From Paenibacillus sp. GM2 (GTDB taxonomy: Bacteria; Bacillota; Bacilli; Paenibacillales; Paenibacillaceae), in the NCBI RefSeq assembly GCF_900069005.2, contig NZ_LN831279.1, positions 1,360,612-1,424,611 of the forward strand: a DNA stretch of 64,000 nt. The letters run 5' to 3'. Below, piece after piece: positions 1 through 9,296 of the stretch. The notes beneath the pieces are model-generated. The model was given only the letters and a program-made list of their open reading frames with translations. It did not search any database and was not told the origin of the DNA. The position numbers were made by a program, and so were the translations under genes. Within the stretch, counting starts at the first letter, position 1; every line of letters begins with the position of its first letter.

Positions 1-1
1 G

Positions 2-1060
2 GTCAGCGGCCAATGGGAGCGGCAGCTTCATAAGATGAACGCTGATATCCAGTCTGGCAGCGGAATGATCCGTGGGCAGACCGGGGATTGGCTGTCATTT
101 TGCGGGCTGCTTGTCTCTTACGCTTATCCGGACCGGATCGCTCGGCGGCGTCCGGATGGAAGATACCTGCTGCGTTCGGGCCGGGGCGCGGTATTCCGAA
201 ACCGGCAGCTGCTCGGCGACGAGCCGTTTGTTGCCATTGCAGAGGTGGATGACGAAGGCGCGGAGGGCCGTATTTTGCTAGCCGCTCCGCTGCCGGAGGA
301 GCATGTATATGAGTATTATCACGACCAGATGGAGGAGAGCGCTCTTGCGGATTGGGATGAACATACCGGGGCAGTGCGGGTACGGCGGCGTCTGACATTA
401 GGGGCCATCCTGCTGCAGGATAAGCCGGATCCGCATCCAACCGCTGAGCGAATTACAGAGGCTTTGCTTGGTGCGGTGGCGGAGCAAATCGATACGCTGC
501 TGCCCTGGAATGCCAAGTCCAAGCAACTGCAGGCGCGAGTCGAGTTCCTGCGCCGCCTTGAGCCTGCCTGGCCTGATCTGACGGATGAGGCATTGGCTCG
601 TCATGTGCATGAATGGCTAGCGCCATATGTGACCGGGATGCGCAAGCGTTCGGAGCTCCAGAGCCTGTCGCTTTATACGATTCTGGAAAATCGGATCGGC
701 TGGGCTCGCATGCAGGAGCTTCAGACTGAAGCGCCAACGCATTTGATCGTTCCAAGCGGGTCCAAAATACCGGTTCAATACGAGGGTCCGCAGGTGCCTT
801 ATGTCTCAGTCCGTCTACAGGAGGTTTTCGGCATGATGGAGACGCCGCGTATCGGCTATGGACGCATCCCGATTACATTGCATCTGCTGTCGCCCGCCAG
901 CCGTCCTGTCCAGGTGACCTCGGATTTGCGCAGCTTCTGGAGCGGCACCTACTTCGAGATCAAAAAGGATCTGAAGGGTCGTTATCCGAAGCACTATTGG
1001 CCGGATGATCCGTTGGAAGCCACCGCCACTCGCAGGGTCCGCCCTGATCGGAAACGCTAA
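2..1060 (+). CDS. hrpB: ATP-dependent RNA helicase HrpB, C-terminal part (5' end outside window)
   Basis: The reading frame is open from the first bases of the window, so this is the 3' part of a longer gene; the helicase motor domains lie upstream. What is visible is the HrpB C-terminal domain. Typical blocks are the stretch around residues APTHLIVPSGSKIPVQYEGP, the VRLQEVFGM-ETPRIGYGRIPITLHLLSPA block, the RPVQVTSDLRSFWSGTYFEIKKDL region, and the KGRYPKHYWPDDPL signature close to the C-terminus. HrpB is a DEAH-box type helicase of poorly defined role. The stop codon TAA lies inside the first unit of a dispersed palindromic element. The family is clear; the start cannot be judged. Confidence 0.93.
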   Translation, partial: VSGQWERQLHKMNADIQSGSGMIRGQTGDWLSFCGLLVSYAYPDRIARRRPDGRYLLRSGRGAVFRNRQLLGDEPFVAIAEVDDEGAEGRILLAAPLPEEHVYEYYHDQMEESALADWDEHTGAVRVRRRLTLGAILLQDKPDPHPTAERITEALLGAVAEQIDTLLPWNAKSKQLQARVEFLRRLEPAWPDLTDEALARHVHEWLAPYVTGMRKRSELQSLSLYTILENRIGWARMQELQTEAPTHLIVPSGSKIPVQYEGPQVPYVSVRLQEVFGMMETPRIGYGRIPITLHLLSPASRPVQVTSDLRSFWSGTYFEIKKDLKGRYPKHYWPDDPLEATATRRVRPDRKR

Positions 1061-1240
1061 CGAAACACCATATCGCTATTTACGCCAAAATCGGCCTCCA
1101 AAAATTTTAACGAAACAGGGTATCGCTATTTTGCCAAAAAAGCCGTTCAAGGCCTGGATTTGTTGGCAATAACGATACGTAGTTTCGTTAAAATTACTAA
1201 CCTCGTATTTTCGAGGGAATAACGTTATGCAGTTTCGTTA
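1058..1240. repeat. 183-bp four-unit palindromic element, copy A
   Basis: Two direct units of about 23 bp, TAACGAAAC...TATCGYTATT, begin at 1058 and 1108. Two inverted units, AATAACG...GTTTCGTTA, begin at 1168 and 1218. The 50/60/50 bp spacing and the 183-bp total length are identical to the copies at 17627 and 18551, although the spacers have diverged. The hrpB stop codon is part of the first unit. Confidence 0.85.
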
Positions 1241-1288
1241 AGATGCTTCTATGTACTTGAGTACACCGCATGGCCCTTCTTAATAGGA

Positions 1289-1324
1289 AACAGCCTGTTG
1301 AGCTTAATGCAACAGGCTGTTTTT
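1289..1324 (+). terminator. Rho-independent terminator, probably for hrpB
   Basis: A perfect 12-bp stem (AACAGCCTGTTG with CAACAGGCTGTT) has a 9-nt loop and is followed by a short T-run. Confidence 0.85.
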
Positions 1325-1400
1325 CATAGGTATATTGCGACCCAATAGACTTAATGATTGTTCTTAGGTATCACTTATTTTTTTCGAGCTCTGACGGGGG

Positions 1401-2311
1401 ATGCTGAAATACTCTGAAATAGCCAGGAAAAGTAATGGCCGCTGGAATGGCCCTTGGATACGGCTTGCTGCCCCTATTCTGGATGTGCGGTCCGTTTATT
1501 TCACCAGCTATTTAACCTCGAATCCGGCACCTGTATTAGATGAGTCGAGATCCGCTCTTTTAATATATCAAGCAAGGCGTTATGTTGGCCATGGTTTTAG
1601 CGATTATGGCCCTGTGCAGCATGGGGCCGATCATTATTCTGAAAGACCTTATTGTGTGCATGGTCCGCTTAGAGACGAGCCTATTTTTCCACCATCACAA
1701 TCCATCTGGAGGGCCCGTTATCATTTGGCAGGAGGAGGATGGGTACAAAAGGATTGTCAAACATATGACAGGTAATGTGTGCGGCGAGCGGCATGTTGGT
1801 GTATAAGCTCTCTCGGGGAAACGGGCTTGAATGGAGGGGGGAGACAAGCCAAAGCGTATTCCTGATCAGTCTTATGGGCGCATGTGGTTTAACCGACCGC
1901 CGTCATGTAGCAATGCACCGCGCGCTGGGAGCTGCGCGCGGTGCGAAAAGAGATGGAGCGATTAGAACAAGGGGCAATTTCCAAAGACCTTTCCTTTTGT
2001 TCAAAGCTGGCGCTCCCGCTCATTTATATGCCGCTACCTCTGGTGAGAGGGCAAATTCAGTGGAACGAATACATGGAATATGGTTATCCCATTAAAGGGT
2101 TAGTGAGATAAACCAAAGATCTCGGCGCCTTGCTGCAAATGCTGCAAATGAATGCTTCGACCGGGAGTATCCTAGAGGAGGGCGTCTGGATCGAATCCTG
2201 CTTATAACGGTTCGGCAGCTGGTTCGAATTAAGACATCCGATTTTCAGTACAATTCCAATCAAACAGGATTTATCAGCGTAGTTCCTGTATGGGCGGGCA
2301 TCTTCCTGATT
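1401..2311. other. Decayed or non-coding stretch, no intact gene recognised
   Basis: About 900 bp without a convincing gene. Short protein-like pieces occur in different frames. One encodes a hydrophobic peptide from about 1435, beginning MAAGMALGYGLLPLFWMC. Another is hydrophobic, from about 1564 to 1806. A third contains KEMERLEQGAISKDL, near 1945-2110. A last one ends VVPVWAGIFLILMN near 2320. Stops and frame changes separate them. This pattern suggests one or more decayed membrane-protein genes, but no family is recognisable and the pieces may be chance. Confidence 0.4.
1915..1944. repeat. Perfect GC-rich hairpin
   Basis: The arms GCACCGCGCGC and GCGCGCGGTGC (11 bp, perfect) flank an 8-nt loop. 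No T-run follows on either side, so it is not a standard terminator. Its role is unknown. Confidence 0.6.
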
Positions 2312-4477
2312 TTAATGAATTAAATGTCCGGATTTGGCTTTTTTGACCCATTTTGCGGAGGTGCGGTTCACGAATCGCTTGAGTCCTAACCCAAGGATGA
2401 GTGATAGGCCGGCATAGATCAGCAGAATACTGATATCCCTTGTAATCAGGCCGGCTACGCTACCTCCAACGGCCTCGCGCATCAGCCCGATTCCGTAGGT
2501 AAAGGGCAGATAAGGATAGATCGCCTGGAAGAAGGGCGGTGTAACCTGAATGGGGAAGGTACCGCCCGAACCGGCTAATTGCAGGACGAGCAGTACGATG
2601 GCCATCGCTTTGCCGACATTGCCGAATACGGATACCAGCGTATAGATCATAAGCATAAACACCGCGCTGATTAAGAGCCCGAACAGAATGAATTGAAGCG
2701 GCTCCGCGGCATAGGTTCCTAGAATCCACAGATCTCCCATTGTGACGAATAACGATTGCAGCAATGCCAGCGTCAAGAAGGTGAAGAAGCGGCCAAAATA
2801 CTCTTGATAGCTGCGTAGCGGAACACCGTGGATGGTCTTGTTATGCACTTCAACGGTAAGCATGGAGACGAGCAGCAGGCCGCCGACCCATAATGACAAG
2901 GTGGTGAAGAAGGGAGACATCGCTGAACCATAATTCGGAATCGGGAACATCCGGGTTTCCTTCAAGATGACCGGCTCGGCAAAAAAATCGCCCTCCTTGG
3001 CATAATTCAAATTCAGTAGCTTGATCAGATCCTCCAGCGAGCCTTTTTTCTCCAGGGCCGTGATATGGTCGGTCACTTCCTTGAGCTTGCGCTCCGCCTC
3101 CGGAAGGCGTCCGCGTACGGTCTTTGCTTCTGTCGTTGCCACGACGAGTCCTTTCTGCGCATCCTTAATAATGCCGCTGACGACAGGCAAGTCGGATAAA
3201 GCCTCCGACAGAATACCTTTTGTATGGTTGGCGTCTTTTTGTGCTTGTTCAAGAGCGGCTGTCATCGCAGGCAATATCGTACTGTCGAAGCTGCCAATCA
3301 GCCCGTCAAGACGCCCGAATGCATCCTTGGCCAGACCATTGAATTTTTCAAGTAAGGGGCGTATTACATCTTTCCCTTGGCCGGCAGCTGTGGAGAGCTC
3401 CTTTACGATCTGTGCCATCTGTTTGAAATCCGCTGCAATGCGGTCCAGTTCAGCTATTTTTGCACTGGGTCTGGAGCTGGGAGCGATGGACTGCAACCGG
3501 CTTAGCAGCTTGCCAAATGAATCCGCGCCTTTAGCAGCTGCAGTAAGGCCAGTCTCTAAATGCTTCGGCAGCTGCAATGGCTCCAGGTCTTCAGCTACAT
3601 CGAGGCCGGATAACAAAGTGTTGCTTGTCTGATCGGCCAGGTCGGCCATCTGCTTAAGCTGCTCTAGCGTCTCCTTGGCCACTGGACCGGCAGCTTGAAC
3701 AGCGTCCTTGCTACGGGCAAGGAAATCGGAGGTTTGGCTGACCAGGCCTTCGCCTTTTTGGGCCAGGTCGGCGACAAAGGGAAGTTCTTTTTGCACTTTT
3801 GTGACAATGGTCTGACCTTTTTGTAAATCCGTTACAGCGATATTTGCCGCTTCGTTAATCTTCGGAAACAGCTGGACCATTTGAAAGGCGAGGTGCCTGG
3901 CGTTGTTAATCAGAGGAAGCTCCTGTCTTAATTCCACCCCGATTTCATTGAAAATACGAAAAATGGTTCCATTGGCGGTTTTCACAAAATTTTGGCTGAC
4001 TTCACTGACGATGGAACTAGCTCCTTTGGACGTGATTTTAGGCGCGACAGCATTGATTTTCTCATTGACATAGTATTGAATTTCCGCCTTCTCGGGGTTG
4101 GGGGTAAGAACCGTTGCTATCCGAGCCGAGAAATGGGCCGGGATGATGATGACAGCATAATACTTTCCATTTTTTAAGCCGCGGATGGCTTTATCCCTGT
4201 CGGTGAAGACCCAACCAATGTTGTGGTTCTCATGCAATGAGTTGACGATTTCTTCCCCAAGAGCAATGGATTGCCCGCGCATCGAAGTTCCGGTATCTTC
4301 ATTTGCAACGGCGATCTTGATTCCCGAGGTCTGGCCATAAGGATCCCAGGAAGCACCGATATTAAACCAGGCGTACAGAGATGGGAGGAAGATTAATCCT
4401 AATATGATGATGGCGGCAGCCCAATTGGTAACAATGCCACGCAAGTCTGAGCCATAGATGAACAGTATCTTTTTCAC
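2312..4477 (-). CDS. yhgE: YhgE/Pip-family membrane protein
   Basis: This protein of about 721 residues has the YhgE/Pip (phage infection protein) architecture. One N-terminal membrane segment (WAAAIIILGLIFLPSLYAWF) is followed by a very long extracytoplasmic part rich in helical, alanine/lysine/glutamate repeats. A C-terminal bundle of about five to six membrane helices resembles ABC-2 type permeases. The early block SLYAWFNIGASWDPYGQTSG and the nearby VAVANEDTG-like motif are family hallmarks. The GTG at 4477 is preferred because GGAG lies 6 nt before it; the ATG at 4489 has no ribosome site. In Lactococcus and Bacillus, relatives are phage receptors or belong to type VII secretion-associated sets, but no such partner genes are visible here. 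Confidence 0.9.
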   Translation of the reverse strand: MKKILFIYGSDLRGIVTNWAAAIIILGLIFLPSLYAWFNIGASWDPYGQTSGIKIAVANEDTGTSMRGQSIALGEEIVNSLHENHNIGWVFTDRDKAIRGLKNGKYYAVIIIPAHFSARIATVLTPNPEKAEIQYYVNEKINAVAPKITSKGASSIVSEVSQNFVKTANGTIFRIFNEIGVELRQELPLINNARHLAFQMVQLFPKINEAANIAVTDLQKGQTIVTKVQKELPFVADLAQKGEGLVSQTSDFLARSKDAVQAAGPVAKETLEQLKQMADLADQTSNTLLSGLDVAEDLEPLQLPKHLETGLTAAAKGADSFGKLLSRLQSIAPSSRPSAKIAELDRIAADFKQMAQIVKELSTAAGQGKDVIRPLLEKFNGLAKDAFGRLDGLIGSFDSTILPAMTAALEQAQKDANHTKGILSEALSDLPVVSGIIKDAQKGLVVATTEAKTVRGRLPEAERKLKEVTDHITALEKKGSLEDLIKLLNLNYAKEGDFFAEPVILKETRMFPIPNYGSAMSPFFTTLSLWVGGLLLVSMLTVEVHNKTIHGVPLRSYQEYFGRFFTFLTLALLQSLFVTMGDLWILGTYAAEPLQFILFGLLISAVFMLMIYTLVSVFGNVGKAMAIVLLVLQLAGSGGTFPIQVTPPFFQAIYPYLPFTYGIGLMREAVGGSVAGLITRDISILLIYAGLSLILGLGLKRFVNRTSAKWVKKAKSGHLIH

Positions 4478-4583
4478 AGCGATCTCCATTTTCGTTTTTT
4501 TGCTTATTATTCCGAGATGGCGGTAGAATCATCCATAGCTTGTTACTTCATCCGGAGAAATAGAGACGCTTTCAATTTTCCTA

Positions 4584-4612
4584 TTGACGTTGCCAGAAGC
4601 TTGATTTATTAT
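4584..4612 (+). promoter_or_regulatory. Sigma-A promoter of the PTS operon
   Basis: TTGACG (4584-4589) and TATTAT (4607-4612) are separated by 17 bp. Transcription would start near 4619, about 25 nt before the antiterminator site. Confidence 0.75.
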
Positions 4613-4642
4613 AGTCACATAACAACATACCGATTACATTTG

Positions 4643-4674
4643 GCGTGTTACCATTTAGTTCGTGGGCATGAGCC
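4643..4674 (+). promoter_or_regulatory. GlcT-type ribonucleic antiterminator (RAT) site
   Basis: The leader contains GTGTTAC (from 4645) followed after 13 nt by GGGCATGAGCC. This is the pattern of RNA targets of BglG/GlcT antiterminators upstream of ptsG-type genes. Its 3' part (GAGCC) is also the first part of the following terminator stem, so the two structures exclude each other. No glcT gene is present in the window. Confidence 0.75.
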
Positions 4675-4725
4675 AGGAAGAGTAGTCCTAATTCATTAGG
4701 ATTCTTTTCTTGGCTCTTTTTTGTT
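4670..4725 (+). terminator. Leader terminator (attenuator) of the PTS operon
   Basis: A long imperfect stem pairs GAGCCAGGAAGAG...TCCTAA with TTAGGATTCTTTTCTTGGCTC, with a TTCA loop and a run of six T. It overlaps the antiterminator site. It lies about 230 nt before the first PTS gene. Confidence 0.85.
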
Positions 4726-4797
4726 CGAATTTTTAGGCAGATGAATCTTAGTCTAGACGATGTCTAAGAATGTCTAAGAATCGGACGACACCCGTTA

Positions 4798-4811
4798 TGT
4801 AAACGGTATCA
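4798..4811 (+). promoter_or_regulatory. cre box (CcpA site)
   Basis: TGTAAACGGTATCA fits the cre consensus TGWAANCGNTNWCA at every defined position. It lies between the attenuator and the IIA gene, so CcpA bound here could act as a roadblock or regulate a downstream start. Confidence 0.65.
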
Positions 4812-4953
4812 AGATAATGATGACGTGGGGAGGGAGCCGGGCAAGAATAGTTCTTATGCGAATGTAAGATTATAGAAGATAGATCGTATTAGGACGCTTA
4901 GGTCGGTATAACCATGGATCATCTAACATACAGGATTAGGAGGAGTTAAACTC

Positions 4954-5454
4954 ATGTTTTCGAAATGGAGAAAGAAATCAACTGAGAGCAAGCAAGTCGA
5001 AATTTTAGCGCCGGTAACAGGCAAGGCTGTTCCGTTAACGGAGGTTCCGGATGAGGCATTTGCAGCGGGGCATATGGGCAAGGGGATCGCGATCGAGCCA
5101 TCAGAGGGGAAATTGATTTCACCTTTCGACGGTACCATCGTACACGTGATCAAATCGAACCATGCCGTCATGCTGGAGCATGCTTCAGGGCTGCAATTTC
5201 TGTTCCACATCGGGATTAACACAGTTTCATTGAAAGGTGAGGGGTTCACTTCACATGTCAATGTTGGTGACAAAGTGAAGGCTGGCCAAGTGCTGATCGA
5301 ATTTGATACCGCCAAGATCGCCGGTGCGGGTTATCCAACGATCACGCCAATTATTGTTACAAACGCTGATGAGGTGACCGAAAGCTTGGAAGGACTCAGC
5401 GGACAAGTGACAGCAGGCCAAGACGTCATTTTAAAGGCGGTTATGAAGTCTTAA
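4954..5454 (+). CDS. PTS glucose-family EIIA component
   Basis: This 166-residue stand-alone IIA domain of the glucose superfamily accepts phosphate from HPr and passes it to the IIB domain of the next gene. The phosphorylated histidine lies in FLFHIGINTV (His85), with the second active-site histidine at about His70 (KSNHAVM). The block LKGEGFTSHVNVGDKVKAGQ is typical. A strong ribosome site (AGGAGGAG) precedes the ATG. It is 28 bp upstream of the IICB gene and shares its antiterminated leader. In Bacillus subtilis PtsG the A domain is fused; here it is a separate protein. Confidence 0.95.
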   Translation: MFSKWRKKSTESKQVEILAPVTGKAVPLTEVPDEAFAAGHMGKGIAIEPSEGKLISPFDGTIVHVIKSNHAVMLEHASGLQFLFHIGINTVSLKGEGFTSHVNVGDKVKAGQVLIEFDTAKIAGAGYPTITPIIVTNADEVTESLEGLSGQVTAGQDVILKAVMKS

Positions 5455-5482
5455 AATCACTATTTGAAAGGATGATTGTTCA

Positions 5483-6946
5483 ATGCTAGCTTTTCTTCAG
5501 AAGATAGGTAAGTCATTGATGCTTCCGGTTGCAACATTACCAGCAGCAGCAATCCTGAATCGCTTCGGCAACATTGACTACATCAATGAGTTTCACTTTG
5601 GGGAGAATGTAGGGGGATTCTTTAATACTTATATTGCTCCGTTTCTGAATGCGGGCGGGGGTACAATATTTGATAACCTCCCGTTGATTTTTGCCGTCGG
5701 GGTTGCCATCGGATTAGCTGGAGATGCCGTAGCGGCATTGTCAGCAGTCATCGGGCAACTAATCCTACTCAAGCTGCTCGCCATTGTTCCGGGAATATTC
5801 CCTGGCATGATGCAAGCAGGAGCGGATACCAAATTGAACATGGGTGTTCTTGGAGGTATCCTGGTAGGTTGTATTTCAGCGTTTTTATACAATAAATACC
5901 ATAAGATTAAGCTGCCGGATTGGCTAGGATTCTTTGGTGGCAAACGATTCGTACCTATGGTTACAGCCTTTACTATGATCTTTGTGGGCTTGATTTGTGG
6001 TTTGATCTGGGGACCTGTCCAAAGTGTTCTGGATACATTCGGGAACTGGGTTACAAGTCTCGGTGGAATAGGGTCGGCAATTCACATTGTGGCTAACCGA
6101 CTTCTCGTACCATTTGGATTGCATCATATAATCAACACGATCGTATGGTTCCAAATCGGCGATTTCACCAACGCTGCAGGCGATGTTATACATGGCGACT
6201 TGTACCGCTTCTTCGCTGGAGACAAAACAGCGGGCATGTTTATGACAGGGTTCTTCCCGGTTATGATGTTCGGTCTTCCAGCAGCAGCATTTGCTATCAT
6301 CCATACAGCTAAGCCAGAAAGACGTAAAGCGGTTGCGTCGATCTTCTTGGGTGCTGCACTTGCGTCCTTCTTGACAGGTATTACTGAACCATTGGAATTT
6401 GCGTTTATGTTTGTGGCTCCTGTACTATATGGTGTGCATGTTGTCTTATCCGGTATCTCGGCATTTGTAACTTACGCTTTTGGCATGAAGCTTGGTTTTG
6501 GATTCTCAGCCGGCTTTATAGACTATGCCATCAACTATGGGCTCTCAACGAAACCACTGTTGCTGATACCAATAGGTCTGGTTACCGCGTTGGTATACTA
6601 TGTGTTGTTCCGCTTCCTAATTGTGAAGTTGAACCTGAAGACACCGGGCCGTGAAGATGATTTTGAGGCGGATGAGGATGAAGAGAATACAACCTCAAGT
6701 TCTGTATCTACAGATAGCCGTTCCGCCCAAATTTTGACTCAACTTGGCGGGCCTAGCAACATTAATTCAGTGGATGCGTGCATTACACGTCTACGTCTTA
6801 TCGTTAAAGATGAGAAAGAAGTTAATGATGCCGGATTGAAGAAGCTTGGCGCTTCCGGTGTAATGAGACTTGGTAAGGGTGCGGTTCAGGTCGTATTCGG
6901 ACCACAATCCGAAGCGATCAAGGACGAAATCAATAAGATGCTGTAA
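5483..6946 (+). CDS. PTS EIICB, glucose/N-acetylglucosamine family
   Basis: A 487-residue permease with an N-terminal IIC membrane domain (starting MLAFLQKIGKSLMLPVA; further hallmarks HGDLYRFFAGDKTAGMFMTG and LTGITEPLEFAFMF). An acidic linker at about residues 390-405 leads to a C-terminal IIB domain with the phospho-cysteine in DACITRLR (Cys433). The IIC features look closer to N-acetylglucosamine (NagP/NagE) than to glucose permeases, whereas the leader RNA site is of the GlcT type. The substrate is therefore uncertain: GlcNAc or glucose. It works with the IIA encoded just upstream. Confidence 0.92.
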   Translation: MLAFLQKIGKSLMLPVATLPAAAILNRFGNIDYINEFHFGENVGGFFNTYIAPFLNAGGGTIFDNLPLIFAVGVAIGLAGDAVAALSAVIGQLILLKLLAIVPGIFPGMMQAGADTKLNMGVLGGILVGCISAFLYNKYHKIKLPDWLGFFGGKRFVPMVTAFTMIFVGLICGLIWGPVQSVLDTFGNWVTSLGGIGSAIHIVANRLLVPFGLHHIINTIVWFQIGDFTNAAGDVIHGDLYRFFAGDKTAGMFMTGFFPVMMFGLPAAAFAIIHTAKPERRKAVASIFLGAALASFLTGITEPLEFAFMFVAPVLYGVHVVLSGISAFVTYAFGMKLGFGFSAGFIDYAINYGLSTKPLLLIPIGLVTALVYYVLFRFLIVKLNLKTPGREDDFEADEDEENTTSSSVSTDSRSAQILTQLGGPSNINSVDACITRLRLIVKDEKEVNDAGLKKLGASGVMRLGKGAVQVVFGPQSEAIKDEINKML

Positions 6947-6975
6947 CATGAATTCGGGTTAACCTTCGTTTACTT

Positions 6976-7011
6976 ACAGGGCAGATCATTTGCGATCTGT
7001 CCTGTTTTTTT
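6976..7011 (+). terminator. Terminator of the PTS operon
   Basis: The stem ACAGGGCAGATC / GATCTGTCCTGT (12 bp, one mismatch) is followed by seven T. Confidence 0.9.
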
Positions 7012-7136
7012 GTTGATCTCCAATTCCAGATCATTCCTTCGATGTATGAATTATGATAATATGAATGCAAAGAATTTGCCGAATTGTCAGCTTGGTAAGA
7101 GCAGCTTGTCCAAATCCAAAGTGAAGATGTGAAGCC

Positions 7137-8312
7137 ATGTTTATACTAGACAGGTTAAAAAGATTTGACTTCGTCATTCTGTTCATTTTGCTGCTATTTA
7201 TGGGCATCAGCATCACCGTTCTGTATAGTGCAACCATGAACACGGCATATCAGGGATACCATATGCAAATGCTGAAATATTATATTTTTGGTTTTTTTGT
7301 TCTGGCGGTTATCTCCCTGGTCAACTATCGGATTCTGCTCAAATTGGCGCCTTATATTTACTTACTTGGACTTGGTCTGCTGGTACTCGTCAATTTTATC
7401 GGGAACACCTATCATAACGCCACAGGATGGATGACGATCCCGGTGGTTGGGATGAGCTTCCAGCCTGCTGAATTTTTCAAGCTGCCTCTAGTGCTGTTCC
7501 TAAGTTATTTCCTATTTCGCAAGCAGAAGCCTAAGCTGGGATTCTGGCGAGATGTCCTGCCGATGTGTCTCATTACCTTCATTCCCTTTGCCGTAGTTAT
7601 GGTACAGAATGATCTCGGGAACGCATTAAGTTATCTTGTCATACTTGGTGGTATGCTGTGGATTGGAAATATTAAATACACCCATGCCTTTCTAGCTGCA
7701 GTCCTATTAGTTGGAGCGGTCATCGGGGGAATCGGGGCGTATAAGGAACATCATGATGAGATTCAGCAATTTCTCGTCGATATCGGCCGCCAGCACTGGA
7801 TCAATCGGATTGACCCTTGGCTGATGCCAGAGGTGGCTACGGATGACGCGGCTTATCATACGAGAAATGCCAAGATGGCGATCGCTGCCGGCGGTATGAG
7901 CGGTGAGGGTTACATGCAGGGGGAGAACGTGCAGTCCGAGCGGGTCCCTTTTACTTATTCAGATTCGATATTCGTCGTAATCGCTGAAGAATTCGGCTTT
8001 GTCGGCAGCTCAGTCGTGCTGCTGTTGTATTTTGTGCTCATCCATCGCTTGATATTGATATCACTGGAATGCAAGGAACGGGCCGGGCCCTATCTGATCG
8101 TAGGGATTGTGTCCATGCTCCTCTATCAAATCTTTGAGAATATCGGGATGTTTATCGGGCTGATGCCACTGACCGGAATTACGCTGCCATTTATCAGTTA
8201 TGGCGGAACCTCGCTAGTCATTAATATGATTTGCATGGGGATGGCGATCAGTATTCGGATGTATGAAGAAGAGGAGAAGAAGGAGCATCATCATTCTGCG
8301 GCGAGTTTATAA
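7137..8312 (+). CDS. FtsW/RodA/SpoVE-family glycosyltransferase
   Basis: This 391-residue polytopic SEDS-family protein polymerises peptidoglycan from lipid II together with a class B penicillin-binding protein. Family signs are about ten membrane helices, the motif SFQPAEFFKLPLVLFLSYF, and the C-terminal block NIGMFIGLMPLTGITLPFIS followed by YGG. An extracytoplasmic loop of about 80 residues contains WINRIDPWL and the GGMSGEGYMQG region. It looks more like RodA than FtsW, but a paralogue role (sporulation or accessory wall synthesis) cannot be excluded. It is monocistronic, with a terminator behind it. The ribosome site (GTGAAG) is weak. Confidence 0.88.
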   Translation: MFILDRLKRFDFVILFILLLFMGISITVLYSATMNTAYQGYHMQMLKYYIFGFFVLAVISLVNYRILLKLAPYIYLLGLGLLVLVNFIGNTYHNATGWMTIPVVGMSFQPAEFFKLPLVLFLSYFLFRKQKPKLGFWRDVLPMCLITFIPFAVVMVQNDLGNALSYLVILGGMLWIGNIKYTHAFLAAVLLVGAVIGGIGAYKEHHDEIQQFLVDIGRQHWINRIDPWLMPEVATDDAAYHTRNAKMAIAAGGMSGEGYMQGENVQSERVPFTYSDSIFVVIAEEFGFVGSSVVLLLYFVLIHRLILISLECKERAGPYLIVGIVSMLLYQIFENIGMFIGLMPLTGITLPFISYGGTSLVINMICMGMAISIRMYEEEEKKEHHHSAASL

Positions 8313-8326
8313 TTACTAAATTCCAT

Positions 8327-8351
8327 ACCGCCCAAACCCGGGCGGTTTTAT
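8327..8351 (+). terminator. Terminator after the RodA-like gene
   Basis: The stem ACCGCCC / GGGCGGT with a 6-nt loop is followed by a T-rich tract. Confidence 0.8.
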
Positions 8352-8441
8352 TTTGCCTGGATTTATGCTCAACATAGCATAATAGCTTATAATATGTTGG
8401 CAGGCGGACGAGCCCTATAAATGAAGTCTCGGAGGTGCAGC

Positions 8442-9296
8442 ATGTCGTATCGACAGCTAAAATGGATGATCTTGATTGTCCCGACGCTACTGATCGGGAT
8501 TTGGGAATATGTCCGACATCAATTTCTGATGCCGTATTTATCGATGGATACAGGCAATTACTTGACCCCTGTGCTGCTGTTTATGATTAGCGTGACTTTG
8601 CAGTATAAATGGTTCCGCAAGCTGGAGAGCATGCAGGAGGAACTCCAGAAGGAGCGGGCCCATAAGGCGAGCTGGGAAGAGCGGGAGCAGTTGGCCAGAG
8701 AGCTGCATGATGGCATCGCGCAATCTTTGTTCCTGCTGTCTGTCAAAGTGGATCGGGCGGAGAAAAGACAGAATTCCAGCGGCGAGGCAGCGGATTTAAA
8801 CGAGCTCCGAACGACAATCCAAGACGTTAACCGCTATGTCAGGCAGGCGATATCCGACTTGAAGCTGCCGCCAGATATTGACGCGGAAGGGAATCAGCTC
8901 TTATTTCCGGAGCGAATTCAGCAGATTGCTGATGAGTATCAACTGGGGCTGCATCTGGATTGGACACTGACCGAGGAGCGATGGTCAGCCAAGGAGAAGC
9001 TGGAGCTGCTTGCTTGTATCCGGGAGGCGATCGTGAACGCCAGCAAGCATGCCGCTGTGCAGGAGATCTTTGTGCAGGGAAGAGAACTGGAAGCAGCTTT
9101 TCAAGTGAGCATTATCGACCGGGGGAATGGCTTTACAGTAGGAGAACTATCGCCGGAGCGGTATGGACTGCGGATCATTAAGCAGCGAGCCGAGCAGATG
9201 TGTTGGAACTTGACCGTAGAGTCGATGTCGGGAGAAACCTGTATTATGATCCAAGGAGGATATAGAAACCATGAGAACACGCGTATTGATCGTTGA
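8442..9296 (+). CDS. Sensor histidine kinase, HisKA_3 (LiaS/DegS-like)
   Basis: A 284-residue membrane kinase. Two N-terminal membrane helices (about residues 8-24 and 42-56) are followed by a coiled stretch and the HisKA_3 dimerisation helix. The phospho-accepting histidine lies in ARELHDGIAQSLF (His89). The ATPase domain shows the N-box REAIVNASKHA and the DRGNGF motif. The ATG at 8442 is chosen because GGAGGTG lies directly upstream; an ATG 21 bp earlier has no such site. It overlaps the response regulator gene by 26 bp, so translation is coupled. The stimulus is unknown. Confidence 0.92.
   Translation: MSYRQLKWMILIVPTLLIGIWEYVRHQFLMPYLSMDTGNYLTPVLLFMISVTLQYKWFRKLESMQEELQKERAHKASWEEREQLARELHDGIAQSLFLLSVKVDRAEKRQNSSGEAADLNELRTTIQDVNRYVRQAISDLKLPPDIDAEGNQLLFPERIQQIADEYQLGLHLDWTLTEERWSAKEKLELLACIREAIVNASKHAAVQEIFVQGRELEAAFQVSIIDRGNGFTVGELSPERYGLRIIKQRAEQMCWNLTVESMSGETCIMIQGGYRNHENTRIDR

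Noticed and set aside
1401-2095. Intact small genes in the region before yhgE
   Set aside because: Frames overlap one another, lack ribosome sites and show no recognisable family; treated as a decayed or non-coding region.
4517-4699. A 60-codon frame before the PTS genes
   Set aside because: It runs through the promoter, RAT site and terminator of the PTS leader and has no ribosome site.
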